In this document: one piece after another, positions 31,932 to 39,412 of the stretch
Layout: each line of letters opens with the position of its first letter
Numbering within the stretch: the first letter of the stretch is position 1
Origin: Streptomyces cacaoi
GTDB taxonomy: Bacteria > Actinomycetota > Actinomycetes > Streptomycetales > Streptomycetaceae
DNA: 64,000 bases
Reading direction: 5' to 3'
Assembly: GCF_006539165.1 (NCBI RefSeq)
Contig: NZ_BJMM01000009.1
Span: forward strand, 124,001 to 188,000
Made by a program: the position numbers and the translations under genes
The notes under the pieces: generated by a model
The model's input: the letters and a program-made list of their open reading frames with translations, nothing else
Database searches by the model: none
Told to the model about the DNA's origin: nothing

Positions 31932-32893
31932 GCGCCCATGTGCCCACGCGGGAGGCTGCCCCCGGCCCCTGGGCGGCCTGGTCGCCGTGCACCGCCGCCT
32001 GCGCCGGGGCGGACGGCCCGCCCGTCCCGTGGCCACGCGCCGTCCGCCGGGCCGGCGCCTTCGCCGGGGTGCTGGCGGGCGCGCTGGCGGACGGTACCCG
32101 GCTGGGCCGGCCGGACCTCCTGCGACGGCGGGCCCGCCAGGTGCTCGACGCGCTCGGCGTGCGGCTTCGGACGCGGAGCACCGCGCTGAGCGCGGGCGGC
32201 CGGACGGGCACGCTGCTGGTCGCCAACCACATCTCGTGGCTGGACGTCCTCGCCGTCCTCGCCGTCGAACCGGTGGCCGTGCTGGCGAAGCGGGAGATCG
32301 GGACATGGCCCGTGGCCGGCCGGCTGGTGCGCGCCGCGGGCACCCTGTTCATCGACCGGGAGCGACTGCGCGAACTCCCCGCCTCCGTCGGGGAGTTGAC
32401 GGACCACCTGCGGGCGGGGCGCTCGGTCCTCGTCTTCCCGCAGGGCGTCACCTGGTGCGGGGGAGCGGGCGGCGCCTTCCGCCCGGCGGCCTTCCAGGCC
32501 GCGCTCGACGCCGCCGCTCCGGTACGGCCCCTGACCCTCGGCTACAGCCGCGCCTCCGTGCCCAGCACCGCCGCCGCCTTCGTGGGCGAGGACACCTTCG
32601 GCGCCTCGCTGGCCCGGGTGCTGCGCACCGACGGCCTGACCGTCTCGCTGCGTGCGCATCCGCCGCTGCTGCCGGAGCCCGGCACGGACGACCGGCGCGC
32701 CCTCGCGGCCCGGGCGCACGCCGCGGTGGCCGCCATGGAGGACGGAGCCCGGCGGGCCGACGGCGCCCGCACCGGGGCCGGCGGTCGCACCGGCCCCGCG
32801 GCCCGTGCGGGCCGCGCCGACCCCACCGGGCACGGCACCGGCACCCGGGCCGCCCACGGAGCCCGCGCCACCCGGACGGGCCCCGATGTCTGA
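31928..32893 (+). CDS. olsA-like: 1-acyl-glycerol/lyso-ornithine-lipid O-acyltransferase (OlsA/PlsC family)
   Basis: 321 residues. PlsC fold with the catalytic NHxxxxD motif NHISWLD at about 99-105, FIDRER at about 140 and FPQGVTWCGG in place of the FPEGTRS motif, the variant also seen in OlsA-type proteins. It would add the second acyl chain to lyso-ornithine lipid. A short hydrophobic stretch lies near residue 45. The last about 50 residues are a Gly/Ala/Thr/Arg-rich tail. GTG 31928 overlaps the olsB-like stop. Confidence 0.8.
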   Translation: MSAHVPTREAAPGPWAAWSPCTAACAGADGPPVPWPRAVRRAGAFAGVLAGALADGTRLGRPDLLRRRARQVLDALGVRLRTRSTALSAGGRTGTLLVANHISWLDVLAVLAVEPVAVLAKREIGTWPVAGRLVRAAGTLFIDRERLRELPASVGELTDHLRAGRSVLVFPQGVTWCGGAGGAFRPAAFQAALDAAAPVRPLTLGYSRASVPSTAAAFVGEDTFGASLARVLRTDGLTVSLRAHPPLLPEPGTDDRRALAARAHAAVAAMEDGARRADGARTGAGGRTGPAARAGRADPTGHGTGTRAAHGARATRTGPDV

Positions 32894-33680
32894 GCCGGAG
32901 CTGCTGCGCGGGCTGGCGCTGCTGCCCCACATCCCCTGGCCGGACGCGCGGTCGGTGACCGGATCGTCCTGGCTGTGGGCCGTGGTGGCGCTGGTGGCGG
33001 CGCTCGATGCCGTGCTGCCGTTCATGCCCAGCGACATGACGGTCGTTACCGTCGCGGTGTTCACCGGGTTCGACCCCGGCCGGCTCGCGCCGCTGATGGC
33101 GGTGGCCGCCGTCGGCGCGTTCGGCGGCGACCTGCTCGGCTACGCGCTGGGGCGGCGCTTCGGGCCGGCGGCGCTGCGCCGTCTGCTGCGCGGCGACCGC
33201 GCGCGGCGGCGCCACGCGTGGGCGCGGGAGCTGGTGGAGCGGCACGCCCTGTGGCTCGTGCTGGTGAGCCGCTGTCTGCCCGGGGCCCGGGCGGCGTGCG
33301 TGCTGAGCCTGGGCGGCCTGCGGTTCCCGTTCCGCAGGTTCGTCGTCCTGGACGCGTGCGCGGCGGCGGTGTGGGCGGTCTTCCTCGGCCTCGTCGGGGC
33401 GGCGGGCGGCACGGGATTCCGCGACGACCCGCTCCTGGCCGTCCTGTCGGCCATGGGGCTGTCCCTGCTGCTGGCCGAGAGCGCGCGCAGGCTCCGGGGC
33501 GCCGTCCGTGCCCGGCGCGGGCGGGCCACCGTGCGTGCCCGGCCCGCGCCGGAGCAGGCAGGGCGGACGGACGGGCACAGGCACCCGGTCGGGCCCGGCG
33601 GCGGGTCAGGAGACCGGTGCCTCGACGCCGGACCCGGGGGCGGGGAAGGCGACCGGTGCGCGAGCGGGAGCGGACGCTGA
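32886..33680 (+). CDS. DedA/VTT-family membrane protein
   Basis: 264 residues. VTT (SNARE-associated) domain about 20-185 with LDAVLPFMPSDMTVV, GGDLLGYALGRRFG, the conserved Arg/Gly in VSRCLPGARAACVLSLGG and several helices; then a charged Gly/Arg tail. DedA proteins are thought to move lipids between membrane leaflets. Its start overlaps the olsA-like stop by 8 bp, so it is co-translated with ornithine-lipid synthesis, which suggests that it distributes that lipid. ATG 32886. It converges with the GT2 gene at 33716. Confidence 0.82.
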   Translation: MSEPELLRGLALLPHIPWPDARSVTGSSWLWAVVALVAALDAVLPFMPSDMTVVTVAVFTGFDPGRLAPLMAVAAVGAFGGDLLGYALGRRFGPAALRRLLRGDRARRRHAWARELVERHALWLVLVSRCLPGARAACVLSLGGLRFPFRRFVVLDACAAAVWAVFLGLVGAAGGTGFRDDPLLAVLSAMGLSLLLAESARRLRGAVRARRGRATVRARPAPEQAGRTDGHRHPVGPGGGSGDRCLDAGPGGGEGDRCASGSGR

Positions 33681-33715
33681 ACGTCCCGCACCGCCGTGCG
33701 CCCCGCAGCCCCGGC

Positions 33716-34621
33716 TCAGCCCACGTACCGCCGGGCCGTCGAGGTGCGCTGGGCCTCCTCCAGCGCGGCGAGCCGGTGTTCGACGCGCGGCGGGACGGGG
33801 CGCCGCTCGGCGAGCACCCAGGGCAGCCCGGCCAGCGCGTGCCCGAAGGCGCGTGCGCTGGCGGCGTCGCGCGGCACGGTGCGCGCCAGATGCCAGGTGC
33901 GGCGGACAGCGGCGGGCAGCGGGCGGCGCAGCCACGTGTACCAGAGGGTGTTGCGCAGCCCCTGGACGCGCCGTCCGGTGGCGTCCCGGGCGGGGGAGGG
34001 CGCGTGGTGGACGGTCAACTCCTCGCGGTAGGCGAGCCACCAGCCGGCCACCGCGAGGTCGGTCGCGAGCAGCTCCTCCTCGCCGCCGAGCCACAGCCGC
34101 GGCGAGAAGCCGCCCGCGGCACGGAACGCGGTCACCCGCAGACACGTCGCCGCCGCCAGGAACGAGCCCAGTGCGGGCCCAGGCAGCCAGTCGGGCCCGG
34201 GCACGGGCGAGTCGCGCAGCTCGGCGACGACGGGGTCCTCCGTGCCGTCCGGTTCCACGACGATCCGTGCGACGACACCGGCGAGCGCGGGGTGCGCGTC
34301 GAGGACGCCGGCCGCGGCGCTCAGCGAGCCGGGCTCCCACCAGGAGTCGTCGTCGCAGAACGCCACGTACTCCGTGGTGACCTGGCGCACCGCGAGATTG
34401 CGTCCGACGGCGCCGGTGTTGCGCCCGGGCGTCAGCAGCGTCATCTCCGGGTGGGCGGCGCGGACGGCGGCGGCCGTGCCGTCGCGGGAGGCGTTGTCGA
34501 CGACGATCACCGGTGGCCGCTCGGGCAGCCGCGCCAACAGGCCGAGCGTGCGCAGCAGTTCGTCCCGCCGGTCGCGGGTGATGACCACGACGGTCACCCG
34601 GGCGTCCGGCGCGCGCTTCAC
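33716..34621 (-). CDS. GT2 glycosyltransferase
   Basis: 301 residues. GT-A fold: VTVVVITRDRRDELLRTLGL at the start, VVDNASRDGT, then the metal-binding AFCDDDSWWEPGSL at about 88-101 and GGEEELLATDLAVAG. Soluble, one domain, no membrane helix evident. Its closest relative in the window is the gene just upstream (34618-35613), with DDDSWWEPGSLSAAA identical in both; the pair arose by tandem duplication. The acceptor is unknown. The starts and stops of the two genes overlap (ATGA at 34618-34621). Possibly a side branch of the surface-glycan locus at 38-51 kb. Confidence 0.85.
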   Translation of the reverse strand: MKRAPDARVTVVVITRDRRDELLRTLGLLARLPERPPVIVVDNASRDGTAAAVRAAHPEMTLLTPGRNTGAVGRNLAVRQVTTEYVAFCDDDSWWEPGSLSAAAGVLDAHPALAGVVARIVVEPDGTEDPVVAELRDSPVPGPDWLPGPALGSFLAAATCLRVTAFRAAGGFSPRLWLGGEEELLATDLAVAGWWLAYREELTVHHAPSPARDATGRRVQGLRNTLWYTWLRRPLPAAVRRTWHLARTVPRDAASARAFGHALAGLPWVLAERRPVPPRVEHRLAALEEAQRTSTARRYVG

Positions 34622-35613
34622 GAGGCGGCCTCCACGCGCCGTGCCGCCGCCTCGACGGCCGGGGGCAGCGGACGGCGCAGCCGGACTGCGGCCGGCAGCC
34701 GGGGCAGCAGCCCGCGCACCGCACGCCGTGCCCCGCCGTCCCGCACCGCGGCCGCGCAGGACGCCGCCGTACGTGCCAGCGCCACCCGCAGGGGGCGGCG
34801 CAGCCAGGCGATGAGCAGTTCGTTGCGGTGGACGAGGGCCGCACGTCCCGGCCGGGGCGTATCGGCGGGGGCGTGCCGGGCGAGGACGTCCGGGCGGTGC
34901 ACGACGCGCCAGCCGGCGGCCCGCAGATCGTAGGCCAGCAGCGTCTCCTCGGCACCGAAGAACAGCAGCGGATGGTAGCCGCCGGCCGCCAGGTACGCCT
35001 GTCTGCGCACCACCGCGGCGCAGCCGAGGAAACCGAGCACGTCACGTCCGCCCGCCGCGTCCGGACCGCCGTCGCCCAGGGGCGAGTTGGCCAGCACCGA
35101 GTTGAGCGGGTCGGGGGCGCCCCCGGAGCCGACGGTGATGTTCGCCGCGATCAGCCCCACGCCGGGGTGTGCGTCGAGGACGCGGGCCGCGGCGCTCAGC
35201 GAGCCGGGCTCCCACCAGGAGTCGTCGTCGCTGAACGCCACGTACTCGGTGCGCAGCGCGCGCACCCCGTCGTTGCGGGCCAGCGCGCCCCGGTTCACCG
35301 GGAGGCGGAGCAGCTCGACGCCGGGGAAGGAGCGCAGCACCATCTCGGGCGTGCCGTCCCCGGAGGCGTTGTCCGCCACCAGGATGCGCGGCTGCTCGGG
35401 CAGCGCCCGGAGCCGCTCCAAGGTGTGGGCGAGCGACTCCCGCCGGTCACGGGTGGCGATGACGACGCCGAGCCGGTCGCGCAGGCTCCCGGACGCAGGG
35501 CCCTGTTCCTGGGGTCCCTGGGGTCCCTGAGCTTCCTGGGATTCCTGGGCTTTCCGGGATCCCTGGAATTCCTGGGGGCCCTGGGATTCCTGGGGCCCCT
35601 GGGCGGGTTGCAT
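34618..35613 (-). CDS. GT2 glycosyltransferase with Gln/Gly/Pro repeat head
   Basis: 331 residues. Residues 1-42 are a low-complexity repeat rich in QGPQ and QESQ, coded by 9-12-bp units that all contain CCTGG on the plus strand. From about 47 a GT2 domain follows: LGVVIATRDRRESLAHTLER, VADNASGDGTPEM, AFSDDDSWWEPGSL, and FFGAEETLLAYDLRAAGWRV. It is a paralogue of the next gene. The repeat head has no counterpart there and is probably dispensable. ATG 35613 is the only start before the repeat, with no clear ribosome site; an internal GTG near residue 48 would give the core alone. Confidence 0.82.
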   Translation of the reverse strand: MQPAQGPQESQGPQEFQGSRKAQESQEAQGPQGPQEQGPASGSLRDRLGVVIATRDRRESLAHTLERLRALPEQPRILVADNASGDGTPEMVLRSFPGVELLRLPVNRGALARNDGVRALRTEYVAFSDDDSWWEPGSLSAAARVLDAHPGVGLIAANITVGSGGAPDPLNSVLANSPLGDGGPDAAGGRDVLGFLGCAAVVRRQAYLAAGGYHPLLFFGAEETLLAYDLRAAGWRVVHRPDVLARHAPADTPRPGRAALVHRNELLIAWLRRPLRVALARTAASCAAAVRDGGARRAVRGLLPRLPAAVRLRRPLPPAVEAAARRVEAAS

Positions 35614-35744
35614 GGCGCCTCACCTTCGTTCCGGCCGGGCCTGCCGGTGCGCGGGCCGGAAGGGGGGCACGGCGGAGCCGCGCCGCGTGGCTCCACCGTG
35701 CCGGGGCGGCTGCCGCGGCGGCGGCCCGTGGTCCGTACGGCCCG

Positions 35745-35936
35745 TCAGCGGTCGAACATCTCCTTCTCGACCTGGTCCGGGCCCTCGATGCGGTCGCTCC
35801 TCAGACGCGAGATCCGGTCGACGACCTCGTCCTGGGCCTTGTTCCTGCGGGCCACATCGGTCAGGGTCTTGCGGTCCGTGGGGTACGAGGCGCCCTTGAG
35901 TGCCTGCTGTACCTCGATCGGGTCGACATCGCTCAT
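35745..35936 (-). CDS. DUF2795-family small protein
   Basis: 63 residues: MSDVDPIEVQQALKGASYP, DRKTLTDVARRNKA and a charged end. The LKGxxYPxxKxxLxxxA pattern is DUF2795, a short helical family common in actinobacteria with no assigned function. A well-separated single gene, with its own start at ATG 35936 after GGGAGCCACC. It lies downstream of the MFS gene but is cut off from it by a strong hairpin at 36103-36149. Confidence 0.8.
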   Translation of the reverse strand: MSDVDPIEVQQALKGASYPTDRKTLTDVARRNKAQDEVVDRISRLRSDRIEGPDQVEKEMFDR

Positions 35937-36102
35937 GGTGGCTCCCGGGTGGGTGCGGGGATCGTCCGGGGCGGCGCGTCTCGCGGGCCCGGCGGCCGGA
36001 GCGGAGGCGGTGAGCCGGGGCGCTCCCTGCGGGGCCCGGTGCTCCCGTGGTCCGCCCCCGTTGACTGGTCCCATGGTGCGACCGGCTCCGGGCGGTCGCA
36101 AC

Positions 36103-36149
36103 GCGGACGCCCGCCCCCGCCCGGGATGCGGGCAGGGGCGGGCGTCCGC
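36103..36149. terminator. Long terminator hairpin downstream of the MFS gene
   Basis: 15-bp perfect stem (arm GCGGACGCCCGCCCC), a C-A mismatch and 5 more pairs around the loop GGATG. It starts 21 bp beyond the minus-strand MFS stop codon. The longest simple hairpin I found in the window. Confidence 0.65.
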
Positions 36150-36169
36150 GCGGAAGCGGGTCGTCCGGC

Positions 36170-37624
36170 TCAGGCGGTGGCCGGTTCGGGCTCCGGGGCG
36201 GCGGTCGCGGCGGGCGCCGGCTCGCGGCGCGGCCTCAGCCGGGCCAGCGGCGACCGCTGCTGGAGGAGCTGGGCCGCACCCGTCACCGCGACGATGGCGA
36301 GACCGCCGACGATCAGACCGCCGCGGGCGCCGGCGAACTCCATGAGCGCACCGAGCAGCGGCGGGCCCACGAGCCCCCAGCCGGTGCTCGCGCTGCGCCA
36401 CACGCCCAGCACACGGCCGCGCATATGGCTCGGCGGCTCGGTCTGGAGAACGGTGGTGCCCGCCGTGTCCGAGACGGACTCGACCACGGCCATCGGCGCG
36501 ACCAGCAGCATCAGGATCAGCAGCGACGGCGAGAGCCCCGCCACGGCCTGGAGCAGCGCCCCGGCCGCCGCGAGCACGGCCACGTGCTTCACGGACGGCT
36601 TGCGCAGACAGCCCGCCAGCACCGCGCCGATCATGCCGCCGACGGCCAGCACGGTGGAGACCGAGCTGAACGAGCCGGCGCCCGCGGCGAGCGGACCCGT
36701 GACCAGGACGGCCAGCGTCAGCTGGTAGTTGCGGCCGAAGATCGCGGAGATACCGGTGATCGTGGCCAGCGCGACCAGCCGCGGGTTGCGCAGGAAGTAC
36801 ACCAGGCCCTCGCGGGTGCCGCCGGGCCGCCGGGCGGCCCGTCCCGCGGCGGCCGGTGCCGGGGCGGCGGGCGCGGGCCCGGCTGCCTCCTGCGGTTCGC
36901 GGTCCTCCTTCGGCGCGAGCTTCAGGAACGGGATGACGGCGGCGACGGCCAGGAACGACAGCCCGTTGACCAGGTACGCGGACGCCATGCCGAACCAGGC
37001 GACGGCGGCACCGGCGGCGGCCGTACCGATCAGCCGGCCGGCGCTGTGCACCACGGAGCCCAGCGCGATCGCCGAGGGCACGTCCTTGCGCTTGACGAGG
37101 TCGTTGCCGAGCAGCGAACAGGCCGGGTTGTCCACCGTGGCGATGGAGCCGGTGACGGCGGCGAGCACCATCAGCAGCGGCACGTTGAGCATGCCCAGGG
37201 CCACGAAGGCGGCGGTGGCGAACGCGACGACACCGAGCGCGGCCTGGCTGACGGAGGCGGTCAGCTTGCGCGGCCAGGAGTCCACGAGGCTGCCGCCGAC
37301 CAGGCTCAACAGGAGCCCGGGCGCGGCCTGCACGGCCAGCGAGAGACCGGTGGTGGCGGCGGACCCGGTGATCTGGAGCACGAGCAGGTTCTGCACCGTC
37401 AGCTGCATCCAGGTGCCGACGTTGGAGACGAGGTTGGCGGCCGACCACCACCGCATGCTGCGGTAGCGGAGCGAACGCCAGGGAGAGCGTTCCTGTTTGG
37501 CTGCGGGGTCCGCGGCCGGCCGCCCGCGCCCGCGTACGGGCAGCGGCAACCGGTCGCGAAGCGGTGTGCGGGTCCGGCGCCGGGGCGTGTCGGCGCCGGA
37601 CCCGGCGGGCGAGTGGTGCGGCAT
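36170..37624 (-). CDS. MFS transporter (DHA3/EntS-like)
   Basis: 484 residues. About 50 residues of soluble, Arg/Pro-rich head, then 12 likely membrane helices. WWSAANLVSNVGTWMQLTVQ in helix 1, LVGGSLVDSWPRK (the loop 2-3 motif A variant), LVYFLRNPRLVALATITG and the shortened helix-7/8 side fit the DHA3 group (macrolide/enterobactin exporters). The substrate is unknown. The C-terminus is Ala/Pro/Glu-rich. ATG 37624 is the first start in frame with the hydrophobic part; it has only a weak ribosome site. Confidence 0.8.
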   Translation of the reverse strand: MPHHSPAGSGADTPRRRTRTPLRDRLPLPVRGRGRPAADPAAKQERSPWRSLRYRSMRWWSAANLVSNVGTWMQLTVQNLLVLQITGSAATTGLSLAVQAAPGLLLSLVGGSLVDSWPRKLTASVSQAALGVVAFATAAFVALGMLNVPLLMVLAAVTGSIATVDNPACSLLGNDLVKRKDVPSAIALGSVVHSAGRLIGTAAAGAAVAWFGMASAYLVNGLSFLAVAAVIPFLKLAPKEDREPQEAAGPAPAAPAPAAAGRAARRPGGTREGLVYFLRNPRLVALATITGISAIFGRNYQLTLAVLVTGPLAAGAGSFSSVSTVLAVGGMIGAVLAGCLRKPSVKHVAVLAAAGALLQAVAGLSPSLLILMLLVAPMAVVESVSDTAGTTVLQTEPPSHMRGRVLGVWRSASTGWGLVGPPLLGALMEFAGARGGLIVGGLAIVAVTGAAQLLQQRSPLARLRPRREPAPAATAAPEPEPATA

Positions 37625-38334
37625 GGACCAATCCGGGCAGCGGCGGGTGGGGTGCGGGCACGGGGCGGAGGGGCCGGCCCCGGAGACGGTGGGCGGGGCG
37701 GCCGGGGGCCGGGCGCGGACGGCGCCCGGCCCCCGGTGCGGACCCCGGCCGGTGCACAGTGCGGCCGGCGGCGAGGTCCTTTCCTCATGCCCGCCAGCCA
37801 TGTTCACAGACGGTCTCCGTCGACCCGGTGGCCGTCGGCCCCACCGGCGCCGCCCGCCGCCCTGTCCGCCCCCGCTGAGCAGGGAAGAACGGTGCGACGT
37901 GGCCTTCCTCACGGGGGTCGTCGCCGGCCGCGCTCCGTCACCGAACGTCCTCGACCGACCGCGCTGTACAGCGGTCGACGACACAGCGTGTCCAGTCGAA
38001 CAACCGCCTGGCGCCCGGCACTTCGGCCCACGGGGACGGATCTCCCGGACACGCTCAGCAGCGCACGGGAGCTCCAGGTTGCGGCGGACGGGAACCCACC
38101 TACCGTGGTGAGGGCGGGAACACATATTCGCCCAGCCGGAAGCCGGATCCCGGACCGGCGGCAGCGATCACCGTCAACTGCATCCGGGCCCTGTGACAGC
38201 GGTCGGCCGGTAGTCGGCCGGTCACAGCCCGCCCCCGCGACGGGGCCTCGCCTCCGAGCCCCTTCGAGAATCTCCCGCGGAGCCGTCCCGGCTCCCCCGT
38301 GCCATCCGGCACGGTGCACGTGAGGAGCGCGCCC
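37625..38334. other. 710-bp divergent intergenic region, MFS gene / glycan operon
   Basis: No gene is supported. It holds the inverted repeat at 37956-37977, direct GTCGGCCGGT repeats at about 38199-38222, and GGAACCCACC-N13-CGGGAACA at about 38091-38120, which contains GGAAC, a possible ECF-type -35. The promoter of the long operon starting at 38335 must be here. A frame from ATG 37801 to 38111 is open, but with neither family resemblance nor good codon pattern. Confidence 0.45.
37956..37977. promoter_or_regulatory. CGACCGC-N8-GCGGTCG inverted repeat
   Basis: Perfect 7-bp arms around GCTGTACA, itself near-symmetric (GCTGTACAGC). It lies 358 bp before the first gene of the glycan operon. It could be an operator or the end of an unseen transcript. 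Confidence 0.35.
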
Positions 38335-39363
38335 ATGGAGGTCCCTGCCTCTTCCCCCGTGGATCCCCCCGCGGTTTCCCCCGCGGCCCGCACGTCCGAG
38401 GCCGCGCCCCGGTCCTTCCGGCACGCGCTGGTCACCGGCGGAGCGGGATTCGTCGGCTCGCACCTGTGCACCGCGCTGCTCGCGGAGGGCTGCGAGGTGA
38501 CGTGCGTCGACGACTTCTGCACGGGACGCCGGCAGAACGTGGCCCACCTCGCCTCCCACCCCGGGTTCACGCTCATCGAGGCCGACATCTGCCGCCCGTT
38601 CGACATCGCCCCCGGGGCGCGACCGCCCGACCTCGTCCTCAACTTCGCCTCGCCCGCCTCCCCCGCCGACTATCTGCGCAGCCCCCTGCACACCCTGCAC
38701 ACGGGCAGCTCCGGCACCTGGCAGGCGCTTCAGCTGGCACACCGGTACGGCGCGCGGCTGGTGCACGCCTCGACCTCCGAGGCGTACGGGGACCCGCAGG
38801 AGCATCCGCAGAGCGAGCGCTACTGGGGCCACGTCAACCCCGTCGGGCCGCGCAGCGTGTACGACGAGGCGAAGCGGTACTCCGAGGCGCTGGCCACGGC
38901 CCGGGCCCGCGTCGACGGCACCGACGTCGGCATCGTGCGGCTGTTCAACACCTACGGCCCGCGGATGCGCGGCTACGACGGCCGGGCCGTGCCCACCTTC
39001 ATCCGCCAGGCGCTGGCCGGGGAACCGCTGACCGTGACCGGCGACGGACGGCAGACCCGCTCCCTCGCCTACGTCGACGACACGGTCCGCGGCATCCTCG
39101 CCATGGCGCGTTCCGAACTCCTCGGCCCCGTCAACATCGGCAACCCCACCGAGATCACCATGCAGCAACTCGCCGAGCTGATCATCGAGTTGACCGGTTC
39201 GCGGTCCGGGCTGCGGTTCATCGAACGGCCCGGCGACGACCCCGCCGTGCGCTGCCCCGACATCACCCTTGCCCGCGGGAAGCTCCAGTGGGAGCCGCAG
39301 ACCGGGCCCGAGGAGGGCCTGGCCCGCACGATCGAGTGGTTCCGCCGGCACGCCACCGGCTGA
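38335..39363 (+). CDS. Extended SDR: UDP-glucuronate decarboxylase/sugar dehydratase type
   Basis: 342 residues. NAD-binding LVTGGAGFVGSHLCTALLAE at about 31-50, LNFASPASPADYLRSPL (typical of UDP-xylose synthase/UXS relatives), a catalytic STSEAYGDPQEHPQ and YDEAKR (YxxxK), FNTYGPRM and the C-terminal PDITLARGKLQWEP. These make it a nucleotide-sugar dehydratase/decarboxylase, most like UXS. It probably supplies a modified NDP-sugar for the operon. It is not HldD (ADP-heptose epimerase), which lacks these features. ATG 38335 follows GAGGAGCGCGCCC. Confidence 0.85.
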   Translation: MEVPASSPVDPPAVSPAARTSEAAPRSFRHALVTGGAGFVGSHLCTALLAEGCEVTCVDDFCTGRRQNVAHLASHPGFTLIEADICRPFDIAPGARPPDLVLNFASPASPADYLRSPLHTLHTGSSGTWQALQLAHRYGARLVHASTSEAYGDPQEHPQSERYWGHVNPVGPRSVYDEAKRYSEALATARARVDGTDVGIVRLFNTYGPRMRGYDGRAVPTFIRQALAGEPLTVTGDGRQTRSLAYVDDTVRGILAMARSELLGPVNIGNPTEITMQQLAELIIELTGSRSGLRFIERPGDDPAVRCPDITLARGKLQWEPQTGPEEGLARTIEWFRRHATG

Positions 39364-39412
39364 ACCGCGGCCGCCCTGCGAGCCCCGCACCCCCTGCGAA
39401 AGGCGCGACACC

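Noticed and set aside
37801..38111. A roughly 100-codon plus-strand gene in the region before the glycan operon
   Set aside because: No ribosome site, no family features, and it overlaps the inverted repeat at 37956; composition looks non-coding.
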